Shown: positions 1 through 7,199, numbered from the stretch's first letter. The stretch is 7,379 bases of DNA from Bacteroidales bacterium (GCA_028697515.1 JAQVEY010000112.1:1-7379); one strand, 5' to 3'. The notes: generated by a model from the letters alone, not told the origin. Translations and numbers: made by a program.

Positions 1-498
1 TGGAATTACTTTAATATTCCATATTGTTCCACTACCAAGTAATTCACGAAAAAAAGCAACAATTACTAAAATGGAGCCATAACCTATTCCGTTTCCCAAT
101 CCATCAAAAAAACTTCGTTTAACACTATTTGACATGGCAAAAGCTTCAAGCCTTCCCATTACTATACAATTTGTAATTATCAAACCCACAAAAACAGATA
201 ATTGTTTACTAACATCAAATACAAAAGCTTTTAAAAACTGATCAACAACAATTACCAGAGTTGCAATTATGACTAGTTGTACAATAATTCTTATCCTATT
301 TGGGATAGTATTTCTTAAGGCCGAAATAATGACATTTGACATAGCTATTACAAAAACAACACTAATTGACATAACAACAGCAGGTTGAAGCTTAACCGTA
401 ACGGCAAGAGCTGAACAAATTCCCAATACCTGAACTGTAATAGGATTGTTTTTATTTATAGGATCCGTAATTAATCTTAAATTCTTTTTCGAAAACAT
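1..498 (-). CDS. nqrD: Na+-translocating NADH:quinone oxidoreductase subunit D (partial, C terminus cut by window edge)
   Basis: NqrD is an integral membrane subunit of the Na+-NQR complex, which moves electrons from NADH to quinone and pumps sodium out of the cell. I read 166 codons from the ATG at 498; the family is usually a little over 200 residues, so about 40 residues lie beyond the left edge. The N terminus ([20 protein letters not shown]) is typical of NqrD, and several hydrophobic helices follow. Two cysteines sit in conserved settings: Cys28 in GICSALAVT and Cys111 in [14 protein letters not shown]. In the family these help hold the intramembrane iron centre shared with NqrE. The start lies 4 bases after the nqrC stop, so translational coupling is likely. 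RnfE is the paralogous alternative, but the neighbouring nqrA-nqrB-nqrC order settles it as NqrD. Confidence 0.95.
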   Translation of the reverse strand, partial: MFSKKNLRLITDPINKNNPITVQVLGICSALAVTVKLQPAVVMSISVVFVIAMSNVIISALRNTIPNRIRIIVQLVIIATLVIVVDQFLKAFVFDVSKQLSVFVGLIITNCIVMGRLEAFAMSNSVKRSFFDGLGNGIGYGSILVIVAFFRELLGSGTIWNIKVIP

Positions 499-502
499 AA
501 TC

Positions 503-1201
503 TTATTTTTTATTTTTCTCAATATATCCCAAATATGCTGTCATACATGATTTAATCATATCTCTTAACCCATTTGATGTAATTGTCCCTCCTGAAACAG
601 CATCTACAGCAAATGGATTTTCGCCGGCTCCTGATTTAACAACATCAATAGAAATGAAAATATCGTTTTGATCAAATAAAGTTTTATTCTTAAACTGATT
701 TTGAAAATCCTGAGTTGAAATCTCTGCTCCTAATCCTGGCGTTTCAGACTTATGGTCAAAATAAACTCCGTAAACACTGTTCAAGTCATCGTTTAGAGCA
801 ATATAACCCCATATAGGTCCCCACAATCCTTTACCATATAAGGCAAAAAGATATTTATTACCTTCTTCAGTTGAACAAATATAAACCGGCCACAACTGCT
901 CTTCTCCATTCTTCTTTAATTCTTTTTTCAAATCAATATTAAATGCATCAATATTAGCAACTTTATCGCCTTCTAAATTAACTGCGAAACTCTCAATAAT
1001 ATACTTATCATATAATTCTGTTGCATTTCTAGCATCTGATGGAATATTTAGTGCTGAAAGTATATTTTTTTTCTTTTCAATTTTAATATTTCTTTTCTGT
1101 GCAGGTTGTAATGAAATGGCTACAATAGTTAAAATTGTTGCAACAACTATTACCATTATAACCGAAAATAATAAAGTATATGTATTAGTGTTTCTGTTCA
1201 T
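503..1201 (-). CDS. nqrC: Na+-translocating NADH:quinone oxidoreductase subunit C
   Basis: NqrC carries a covalently bound FMN and passes electrons within the Na+-NQR complex. The 232-residue protein has one N-terminal membrane helix (about residues 9-31), followed by a soluble FMN-binding domain that in the family lies on the periplasmic side. Two family signatures are visible: [13 protein letters not shown] (150-162) and [10 protein letters not shown] (203-212). Thr206 of the second is the expected FMN phosphoester attachment residue. The motif reads S-G-G-T rather than the S-G-A-T found in many proteobacterial proteins, a change that should still allow flavinylation. The ATG at 1201 lies 8 bases after the nqrB stop and has no strong Shine-Dalgarno, as expected for Bacteroidota. 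RnfG is the related alternative, but the operon context fits NqrC. Confidence 0.96.
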   Translation of the reverse strand: MNRNTNTYTLLFSVIMVIVVATILTIVAISLQPAQKRNIKIEKKKNILSALNIPSDARNATELYDKYIIESFAVNLEGDKVANIDAFNIDLKKELKKNGEEQLWPVYICSTEEGNKYLFALYGKGLWGPIWGYIALNDDLNSVYGVYFDHKSETPGLGAEISTQDFQNQFKNKTLFDQNDIFISIDVVKSGAGENPFAVDAVSGGTITSNGLRDMIKSCMTAYLGYIEKNKK

Positions 1202-1209
1202 TTTAATAA

Positions 1210-2385
1210 CTATTTATTTAAAACTCTCCTTAAACGTCTTTTTATATTCGAGTTTACAACCATATGGTCAATTAAAGGTGCAAAAACGTTCATGAACAAT
1301 ATTGCCAGCATCATTCCTTCGGGATAAGCAGGATTCAATACTCTAATTAATATTGCTAAAAAACCTATTAAAAAACCATAAATGTACTTTCCTTTATTAG
1401 TTTGGGCGGCTGTTACCGGATCAGTTGCCATAAAAACCAATCCAAACGCAAATCCACCCATAAGCAGATGTTCGAACCAAGGAACTTCCATAGCTGGATT
1501 TATAGCAAAAATGTTAAATAACAAACCCATAGTAATTCCCCCCAGTAGTGTTGAAAACATAATCCTCCAACTGCCAACACCTGTAAAAAGCAATAATCCA
1601 GCTCCAACCAGAATCGCTAAAACCGAAGTTTCTCCAACAGAACCCGGAATTGTACCAAGAAACATATCCCAATGAGTTATCTTCTCTCCTAGCCCGTTAA
1701 TAAAAACTTTAGCACCGGTAGAGGCTTGCTCTAATAGTGTAGCTCCTGAAAAACCATCAATAATATTTTCACCTTTTATCATTCCGCTTACCCATACTTT
1801 GTCTCCAGACATCCAAGATGGGTATGCAAAAAACAAAAATGCCCTTGCTGTAAGAGCAGGATTTAAAATATTCATCCCTGTTCCACCGAATACTTCTTTT
1901 CCTATTATTACTGAAAAAGCAACTGCTAAAGCAAGCATCCACAATGGAATATCTGCCGGAACAATAAGCGGAATTAACATTCCTGTTACAAGAAAACCTT
2001 CATTTACCTCGTGTTTTCTTATCTGAGCAAAAGCAAATTCAATTCCTAATCCTACTACATAAGTAACAGCAACCAATGGAATAACTTTTTGAACCCCATA
2101 CCATACCATTAACCAGAAATCATGAGATTGTCCTGTAGCAATAAAGTGCTGTAAGCCTGTATTATAAATCCCAAAAAGTAATGATGGAACGAGTGCTAAA
2201 ACTACAATTATCATCAGCCTCTTCATGTCCATTGCATCACGAATATGAGCCCCTTTAGAAGTTACTTTATTTGGAACATATAAAAATGTCTCAAAAGCAT
2301 CAAAGGTAGAATGTAAGAAATACATTTTTCCACCTTTTTCAAAATTCGGCTTTATTTTATCTATTTGTTTTCTTAAAAATTTCAT
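1210..2385 (-). CDS. nqrB: Na+-translocating NADH:quinone oxidoreductase subunit B
   Basis: NqrB is the largest membrane subunit of the sodium pump. In characterised enzymes it binds a covalent FMN and riboflavin and contributes to the quinone site and the sodium path. The 391-residue protein begins with a short cytoplasmic segment (1-53) and then has about ten hydrophobic helices. Conserved blocks include GKEVFGGTGMNILNPALTAR (162-181), the flavinylation motif SGAT (213-216, Thr216 as FMN acceptor), GTIPGSVGETSVLAILVG (244-261) and MATDPVTAAQTNKGKYIYG (319-337). Length matches the family (about 400 residues). It starts 10 bases after the nqrA stop and ends with TAG 8 bases before nqrC, so the genes are clearly co-transcribed. 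RnfD is the paralog, but the soluble NqrA upstream identifies this as the Nqr version. Confidence 0.97.
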   Translation of the reverse strand: MKFLRKQIDKIKPNFEKGGKMYFLHSTFDAFETFLYVPNKVTSKGAHIRDAMDMKRLMIIVVLALVPSLLFGIYNTGLQHFIATGQSHDFWLMVWYGVQKVIPLVAVTYVVGLGIEFAFAQIRKHEVNEGFLVTGMLIPLIVPADIPLWMLALAVAFSVIIGKEVFGGTGMNILNPALTARAFLFFAYPSWMSGDKVWVSGMIKGENIIDGFSGATLLEQASTGAKVFINGLGEKITHWDMFLGTIPGSVGETSVLAILVGAGLLLFTGVGSWRIMFSTLLGGITMGLLFNIFAINPAMEVPWFEHLLMGGFAFGLVFMATDPVTAAQTNKGKYIYGFLIGFLAILIRVLNPAYPEGMMLAILFMNVFAPLIDHMVVNSNIKRRLRRVLNK

Positions 2386-2395
2386 TTATAAATAT

Positions 2396-3745
2396 TTAAG
2401 ACATCTCTTTTCTAATGATATCAATTCCTTCGCGTAAAATTGTCTGCACATTAGTCTTTGATGTGCAAACAAACTCACATAAGGCAAAATCTTCTTCTAT
2501 AACTTCGTAAATCCCAAGATTTTCCATTTTCTCAATATCGCCAGCGAGAATAGCTTTTACTAATAATTGAGGGAAAATATCTAAAGGGCAAACTTTTTCA
2601 TATTCACCTGTAACAACATATGCCCTATTTCCTCCGTGATAATTTGTATCAATTACGAAACTTTTAGGAGGAAGTATCTTAGATGCAAATGCTCGATTGA
2701 TACTAAATTTCTTTAAACCTGGTTGTATCCAGCCAAACATTTCGTATTCGTTTCCTTCAGGAATAATGCTAACTAAATTATCATAAAAACCAAGACATGG
2801 ATTTGATGAAATATTTGTACCTGTCAATACATTGCCTGAAATAACCCGAAAATTTTTCCCCTTAACACCCGTTTTTAGGAAATCAGAAATGTCTGCTCCA
2901 ACTCTAAGATTATAATAACAAGCTTGTTTTAGCTCAGATCCTGCGATTGCAATAAGTCTTTCAGGATTATATTCCGCATTTAAAATTAGATTGCCTATTA
3001 TTGGTAAATCAGTAGCATTAACTGTCCAAACTATTTCATTTTTATTTATAGCTTGTATTTTATTTATGTGCGTTCCAACAAGTCCTGAGGGATGTGGACC
3101 CTCAAAATAGTTAATAACATAGTCATCTATATTGTCAATTATATCAACCAGTTTAGAATTTTTCTTAAAATTTAAATAGATATTACCGTTTGTAAAATTT
3201 TTTAATGTCTTAAGCGCGGCATTTATATTACTTTTTTCATCTTTTAAAACAAATTCATAATCACAGGCCAATGGAGCAGAATCGAAAAATGAAATAAATA
3301 TATCTCTTGGTATATCGTTTGGATTTGCAATAATTCCATAAGGTCTTTGCTTGATGAAAGGCCAAACACCTGAAATAGTTAACAATGACTTCAATTTTTC
3401 CGAACTATTTTCAGATATTTGATCTGCAAAATTTATTGCATTATCTTCATTGTCAGACTTAATAATAATCTCTAATAGTTTCCGCTTTTCACCTCTAATA
3501 ATCTTGTCTATATGTCCACTAACTGGAGAAGTGAATTTAATCTCAGGATTATATTTATCACAATAAACAGCTTCGCCTCTTTTTACAACTTCGCTCTCTT
3601 TTTTTAATAGTTTAGGAGTAAGACCTACGAAATCTATAGGGCGAAGAGTATAATAATTAATAACAAAATTCTCACCACGCGAAAGCTCGGCTATTCCTGA
3701 GATTCTAATATCAAGTCCTTTTTTTATTTTATATACTTTTGTCAT
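2396..3745 (-). CDS. nqrA: Na+-translocating NADH:quinone oxidoreductase subunit A
   Basis: NqrA is the soluble cytoplasmic subunit of the Na+-NQR complex. It has no membrane helix and no visible redox-cofactor motif; in studied enzymes it docks on NqrB and has been linked to quinone binding. The 449 residues match the family's usual length (about 446). Family landmarks are IKKGLDIRISG at the N terminus (7-17), FTSPVSGHIDKIIRGEKR (71-88), GPHPSGLVGTHI (216-227), VISGNVLTGT (301-310) and the C-terminal LGIYEVIEEDFALCEFVCTSK region (410-430). The ATG at 3745 lies about 27 bases downstream of a perfect TAnnTTTG -7 element, and no upstream coding is needed. This is the first gene of the operon; nqrB follows after 10 bases. 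Confidence 0.97.
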   Translation of the reverse strand: MTKVYKIKKGLDIRISGIAELSRGENFVINYYTLRPIDFVGLTPKLLKKESEVVKRGEAVYCDKYNPEIKFTSPVSGHIDKIIRGEKRKLLEIIIKSDNEDNAINFADQISENSSEKLKSLLTISGVWPFIKQRPYGIIANPNDIPRDIFISFFDSAPLACDYEFVLKDEKSNINAALKTLKNFTNGNIYLNFKKNSKLVDIIDNIDDYVINYFEGPHPSGLVGTHINKIQAINKNEIVWTVNATDLPIIGNLILNAEYNPERLIAIAGSELKQACYYNLRVGADISDFLKTGVKGKNFRVISGNVLTGTNISSNPCLGFYDNLVSIIPEGNEYEMFGWIQPGLKKFSINRAFASKILPPKSFVIDTNYHGGNRAYVVTGEYEKVCPLDIFPQLLVKAILAGDIEKMENLGIYEVIEEDFALCEFVCTSKTNVQTILREGIDIIRKEMS

Positions 3746-3766
3746 TTTATAGTTACATAAAAACTA

Positions 3767-3792
3767 CAATTCAAAAGTAATATTTTGAATTG
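3767..3792 (-). promoter_or_regulatory. Predicted nqr operon promoter overlapped by a perfect inverted repeat
   Basis: On the minus strand TACTTTTG (3779 down to 3772) matches the Bacteroidota -7 consensus TAnnTTTG exactly. This would start transcription near 3765 and leave a leader of about 20 bases before the nqrA ATG. The -33 region about 19 bases upstream is T-rich (TTCTTTTTC) but does not spell TTTG. The -7 box lies inside a perfect 10-bp inverted repeat, CAATTCAAAA (3767-3776) and TTTTGAATTG (3783-3792), with a 6-base spacer. The position would suit an operator for a dimeric regulator, but that is inference. Confidence 0.6.
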
Positions 3793-3842
3793 AAAAAGAA
3801 AATTAAAAATCCAATATATAATACTTTATTAATATATATAAC

Positions 3843-3870
3843 AAAAACGGCACTTTTAAATGCCGTTTTT
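3843..3870 (-). terminator. Intrinsic terminator after the SPFH gene
   Basis: AAAAACGGCA (3843-3852) and TGCCGTTTTT (3861-3870) form a perfect 10-bp stem around an 8-base loop, followed on the minus strand by a T run. It lies 9 bases beyond the stop of the SPFH gene and upstream of the nqr promoter, so it separates the Hpt-SPFH unit from the nqr operon. Confidence 0.85.
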
Positions 3871-3879
3871 ATTTATATC

Positions 3880-5007
3880 TTATGTTCCTGGTACAGGAGG
3901 TGGAGGTGGTACTGGTGGAGGTGTTGCACCAAAAATACTAAACAACTCCTGAACCTGGCCAGCAGCCATCCAACTTGGCATTCCCTGTTTCCATACCAAT
4001 GTTTCTTTAGTTAGCGAGCCTGCCGTTACCATCTGTCTTAATCCATTTACATCAAATGGTCCTGACTGTTGTCCATTAACTACAGCAAAAAATGCAGCAG
4101 CTTGAGGCATTGGTGGAGGTCCTTGTTGTTGCTGATTAGGATTCATTCCCTGATTCATTGCATTCATCATGGAACCTGCCATAGCAAAACCCATACCCAT
4201 GCCCATACCTTCAGAAGCTCCTCCGCCACCTGGATTGGTAGCTGCGGCCTCCATAGCATTTGCTGCCTGGAATTGTGTATATTGATTCATATTTCCAATA
4301 ATGCCCATGCTCGAACGTTTGTCGAGAGCTTCTTCTACATTTGGTGGTAAACTAATATTTGAAACAAGGAATTTGGTCATATTTAAACCATATTGCTTGT
4401 ATTCTTCTATAATTACACCTGCTACTTTATCAGAAAACTCATTGTAATTTGAAGCCATATCCAAAACTGGTATCTTTGCCTCTCCAACAGCATCTGTAAA
4501 CCTAGTAACAATAATATTTCTCAATTGATTTGTTACCTGCTCGGTAGTAAAATCACCATCTGTTCCAACTACATCACGAATAAAAGTGGCAGCATCAGAG
4601 ACTCTGAATTCATAAACGCCAAAAGCTCTAATACGTATTGGACCAAACTCAGGATCCCTAAGCATTACAGGATTTGGAGTTCCCCACTTGTTGTCTAAAA
4701 ACTTCTTAGTGTTTACAAAGTAAACTTCTGCTTTAAAGGGTGAATTGAATCCATGTACCCAGCCTTTTAGTGTTGACAAAATAGGCATGTTCTGTGTTTG
4801 CAGAGTGTACATACCGGGCTGAAAAACATCGGCAATTTGGCCCTCATTAATAAATACAGCAACCTGAGACTCTCTCACAGTTAGCTTTGCTCCCATTTTT
4901 ATCTCGTTCTGATATCTTTCAAAACGATGTACAATTGTATCATTAGTTGGATCTAGCCACTCAACGATATCAATAAATTCATTCTTTAGTTTGTTTAATA
5001 ATCCCAT
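3880..5007 (-). CDS. SPFH (stomatin/prohibitin-like, YdjI-type) protein with C-terminal GYF_2 domain and polyproline tail
   Basis: The N-terminal three fifths (about residues 22-230) is an SPFH domain of the YdjI / COG4260 group, often annotated 'virion core protein-like'. Visible marks are the N-terminal FIDIVEWLDP, KLTVRESQVAVFINEGQIAD (41-60), FQPGMYTL and a late YGLNMTKFLVSNISLPPNVE (206-225). A low-complexity linker rich in Met, Gly, Ala and Gln follows (about 255-302). Then comes a GYF_2-like domain (306-359; FFAVVNGQQSGPF, LVWKQGMPSWMAAG) and the tail PPPVPPPPPVPGT. There is no signal peptide or clear membrane helix, so it is probably a cytoplasmic protein that associates with membranes through oligomerisation. 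B. subtilis YdjI works with the PspA membrane-stress system; a similar role here is inference. Bacillus-type relatives end in zinc ribbons, which this protein lacks. Its ATG is 3 bases after the Hpt stop, so translation is probably coupled. Confidence 0.85.
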   Translation of the reverse strand: MGLLNKLKNEFIDIVEWLDPTNDTIVHRFERYQNEIKMGAKLTVRESQVAVFINEGQIADVFQPGMYTLQTQNMPILSTLKGWVHGFNSPFKAEVYFVNTKKFLDNKWGTPNPVMLRDPEFGPIRIRAFGVYEFRVSDAATFIRDVVGTDGDFTTEQVTNQLRNIIVTRFTDAVGEAKIPVLDMASNYNEFSDKVAGVIIEEYKQYGLNMTKFLVSNISLPPNVEEALDKRSSMGIIGNMNQYTQFQAANAMEAAATNPGGGGASEGMGMGMGFAMAGSMMNAMNQGMNPNQQQQGPPPMPQAAAFFAVVNGQQSGPFDVNGLRQMVTAGSLTKETLVWKQGMPSWMAAGQVQELFSIFGATPPPVPPPPPVPGT

Positions 5008-5010
5008 AGT

Positions 5011-5358
5011 TTATTCTTTTAAAAAGTTCTCTAATTCAATTAAGTGTTTATTTAAGGATATAAAAATACAATTTATTTTATTACTAAATTCAAAATCAGA
5101 CGATTTTTTTAAGGCATTTTCTTCAACATTAAGTATTTCAGCAGATAATTTGTCAAAACCTAATACAGCAACAGAACTTTTCATCTTATGACACGTGGTT
5201 GCAATCTCTTGATAATCCAAATTAGATATAGCTAATTGTAATGCAGAGTCATAATCAGGAATTTGATTTCTTATAAGTTTGCATAAGTCTTTAATAAGTT
5301 CAGTATCTCCAGCTGTACGAAACATCAAACCCTGAATATTTATATTAATATCAGTCAA
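5011..5358 (-). CDS. Stand-alone Hpt (histidine phosphotransfer) domain protein, TTG start
   Basis: A 115-residue all-helical protein that consists of essentially one Hpt domain. The phosphoacceptor motif is CHKMKSSVAVLGF (56-68), with His57 as the predicted phosphorylated residue, and AGDTELIKDLCKLI (16-29) fits the preceding helix. Hpt proteins relay phosphate between receiver domains; no kinase or receiver is fused to it. The start is uncertain. The frame is blocked by TAA at 5362-5364, so only ATT (5361) and TTG (5358) precede the first ATG at 5325. I prefer TTG because residues 1-11 resemble the first helix of Hpt domains. It begins about 24 bases after the terminator of the response-regulator gene and ends 3 bases before the SPFH gene. 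Its partner is not obvious: the neighbouring LytS/LytTR pair normally signals without an Hpt step. Confidence 0.82.
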   Translation of the reverse strand: MTDININIQGLMFRTAGDTELIKDLCKLIRNQIPDYDSALQLAISNLDYQEIATTCHKMKSSVAVLGFDKLSAEILNVEENALKKSSDFEFSNKINCIFISLNKHLIELENFLKE

Positions 5359-5382
5359 AATTTACGTGTAATTTGTTAATTA

Positions 5383-5412
5383 AAAAAAGCAGCAATTATA
5401 TGCTGCTTTTTT
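5383..5412 (-). terminator. Intrinsic terminator after the LytTR regulator gene
   Basis: AAAAAAGCAGCA (5383-5394) and TGCTGCTTTTTT (5401-5412) form a perfect 12-bp stem with a 6-base loop. On the minus strand a run of seven T (5388-5382) overlaps and follows the stem. It lies 6 bases after the regulator stop and about 24 bases before the Hpt start, so the Hpt gene must be reached by read-through or by a promoter squeezed against the hairpin. Confidence 0.85.
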
Positions 5413-5418
5413 GAAATA

Positions 5419-6132
5419 TTATCTTCTTAATAAACGTCTGTTGATAAACTCCAGAAAGACATCACGATATGAACGTCCGATAGGAACTTTATTTTCTTTA
5501 ATATTAACATAATTGCCATCAATATCATCAATATGGTTTACGTTTATAATAAAAGATTTGCTCACTCTAAAGAAAATATCTTCAGGAAGCTTGTTATGAA
5601 TAGTCTTAACATTCATTGCTGTCATATATTTACCATGAGTTGCATGGACAATAACATAATCTTTAAGACCTTCAATAAACAATAACTCATCAAATCTTAT
5701 TTTTACATATTTTCTTTCAGATTTGATAAAGATAAAATCATCTTCAATAGCTTCAAAAACCGCAGTATTTTTTGACAAATTAATATATTCTTCAGCTTTT
5801 GCTACAGCTTTAATAAACCTGTCCAATTTAACTGGTTTTACTAAATAATCAACTACATCGAGTTCATAAGCTTCAACAGCATATTGAGGATAAGCTGTTG
5901 TTAAAATTACCATCGGAGCATTGCTAAGGCTTCTAAGAAATTCAAGACCTGAAACTCCAGGCATTTCTATATCAAGAAACATAATGTCAACATCATTATT
6001 TTGTAAGAATTCATTTGCAGCAACTGCGTTCTCAAATTCAGCTACCAAACTCAGATTTGACAATTCGCCGATGTTCATTTTCATACCTTCGCGTGCCAAA
6101 GGTTCGTCATCAACTATAATACATTTCATCAT
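5419..6132 (-). CDS. LytTR-family response regulator
   Basis: A 237-residue two-domain regulator. The receiver domain (about 2-118) has the acidic pair Asp8-Asp9, phosphoacceptor Asp54 in FLDIEMPG, Thr78/Thr79 and Lys99 in YLVKPVKLD, so all residues needed for phosphorylation are present. The LytTR DNA-binding domain (about 133-235) shows FIKSERKYVKI, LLFIEGLKDYVIVH and FFRVSKSFIINVNHID. It is the expected partner of the LytS-type kinase just upstream: its ATG overlaps the kinase TGA in an ATGA junction. A second ATG follows at once (MMK), so the start could be 3 bases later. Targets cannot be read from this window. LytTR regulators bind paired short direct repeats, and I found no clear pair in the intergenic regions. 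Confidence 0.95.
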   Translation of the reverse strand: MMKCIIVDDEPLAREGMKMNIGELSNLSLVAEFENAVAANEFLQNNDVDIMFLDIEMPGVSGLEFLRSLSNAPMVILTTAYPQYAVEAYELDVVDYLVKPVKLDRFIKAVAKAEEYINLSKNTAVFEAIEDDFIFIKSERKYVKIRFDELLFIEGLKDYVIVHATHGKYMTAMNVKTIHNKLPEDIFFRVSKSFIINVNHIDDIDGNYVNIKENKVPIGRSYRDVFLEFINRRLLRR

Positions 6133-7199
6133 TCTAGATTTATTTTTAGTTCAACATTAAAATATTTCTCTTTATCTTCAATTGTTAATTCATATTTCTC
6201 AGGATACAATAACTTCAATCTTTTTTTAATATTTATCAGCCCTATTCCTCCCGATTGAGAATCTTGAGGTTTTGTATCTATCTTTGAATTTTTTACTGCA
6301 AAGATAACAAATTTTTCTACAATCCTAATATTTATGTGAATAAAATTTTCAACAGATTGAGAACTTATGCCATGTTTAAAAGAATTTTCAAGAAATGGAA
6401 TAAACATAAAAGGATGTAACATCATACCTTTATAAGATCCACTTACTTCCATTTTTATATCGGCATTGGCAATACGAATCTTTTGCAATTCTACATAATT
6501 ATTTAAATAATCGACCTCAGATTTTAACAATACCTTATCTTCAGAACATTCGTATAACTGATATCTCAACAAGTCAGACAGTTTTAAAACCATTTCTGCT
6601 GCTTTTGCTGGTTGTATTCTCGTTTGAATATAAATATTATTTAAAGTATTAAATAAAAAGTGAGGATTCATCTGAATTTTTAGAAAATCGAGTTCAGTAC
6701 TAACTTGGTGTTTTTGTAAATCTATGATTTTCGAAGTATTCTCAAGATTTACTTTAAATATCTTCAACCCAATGGCTATAGAAATAAAAACAAAAGATAA
6801 AATAAAACTGTAGGTTTGATTATGAAGGTAATCATGCAAATCACATGTTTCGGTCACACAAAACAAATAGTTTAGAAAAACAAAATTTATTAAAAAATTT
6901 ACAGCTAAGGCTAAAAGAAAAAAGAAAAAAAACAATTTAAGTCTTAACTTCTTCAAAACATACCGAGTAACAACAAGATGTAAGCAAAAATAGACTGTAA
7001 TAAAATCAATAATAAAAATAGAAATAAACTTCACTCCAAATTCATTCTCAATTCCCAGACTAAAATGAAAGACAAAAACAGCATATATAAGGTAAACAAT
7101 CCAAAACAATATATGGCGAAAAAGCCTATATCTTGGTGATAGCAAAAAATCTGTATTTGGTATGTTATGCAATATATTTGGTTTAAAATAACAATACAA
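6129..7199 (-). CDS. LytS-type sensor histidine kinase (His_kinase / HATPase_c), start codon uncertain
   Basis: An integral membrane sensor kinase. Four hydrophobic helices (about 29-47, 57-77, 88-112 and 131-150) are followed by a short linker and the His_kinase domain. The H-box QMNPHFLFNTLNN (176-188) has His180 as phosphoacceptor. The ATP-binding N-box is PFLENSFKHG (268-277, with Asn272) and the G-box is GGIGLINI (317-324). No extracellular sensor domain is present, so the signal is probably sensed in or near the membrane. The frame has no ATG before residue 177. It opens after TAA at 7218-7220, and TTG codons occur at 7199, 7172 and 7145. The 7199 TTG lies inside a perfect -7 promoter box, so translation may really begin at 7172 or 7145, which would shorten the N terminus by 9 or 18 residues without touching the helices. 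The 3' end overlaps the regulator by 4 bases. Confidence 0.9.
   Translation of the reverse strand: MYCYFKPNILHNIPNTDFLLSPRYRLFRHILFWIVYLIYAVFVFHFSLGIENEFGVKFISIFIIDFITVYFCLHLVVTRYVLKKLRLKLFFFFFLLALAVNFLINFVFLNYLFCVTETCDLHDYLHNQTYSFILSFVFISIAIGLKIFKVNLENTSKIIDLQKHQVSTELDFLKIQMNPHFLFNTLNNIYIQTRIQPAKAAEMVLKLSDLLRYQLYECSEDKVLLKSEVDYLNNYVELQKIRIANADIKMEVSGSYKGMMLHPFMFIPFLENSFKHGISSQSVENFIHINIRIVEKFVIFAVKNSKIDTKPQDSQSGGIGLINIKKRLKLLYPEKYELTIEDKEKYFNVELKINLE

Noticed and set aside
203..206. NqrC flavinylation motif SGGT instead of SGAT (residue positions in NqrC)
   Set aside because: The acceptor threonine and the preceding Ser-Gly are kept, and Gly for Ala is a mild change, so I do not treat it as evidence of a defective or unusual subunit.
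1..498. Possibility that the left-hand genes are an Rnf complex rather than Nqr
   Set aside because: The first gene is a 449-residue NqrA without the cysteine clusters of RnfC, and no RnfB-like ferredoxin gene is present, so the operon is Nqr.
1382..2026. Plus-strand open frames opposite nqrB (1382-1675 and 1799-2026)
   Set aside because: They lie entirely antisense to a well-conserved gene, have no recognisable domain, and are explained by the codon composition of nqrB.
3790..4350. Plus-strand open frames opposite the SPFH gene and its terminator (3790-4014 and 4069-4350)
   Set aside because: Their Trp/Arg- and His/Ser-rich translations are reverse readings of the Pro/Gly- and Met-rich codons of the SPFH protein. 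The first also runs through the terminator hairpin.
4991..5191. Plus-strand open frame across the Hpt-SPFH junction
   Set aside because: It is antisense to the Hpt gene, which has a clear phosphoacceptor motif, and it shows no domain of its own.
5921..6160. Plus-strand open frame opposite the regulator receiver domain
   Set aside because: It is the shadow of a conserved receiver domain and has no independent support.
6925..6932. Run of eight A in the sensor kinase gene that could allow phase variation
   Set aside because: It encodes a plausible Phe-rich membrane helix, and such runs are common in AT-rich genomes. The frame is intact and nothing else suggests switching.
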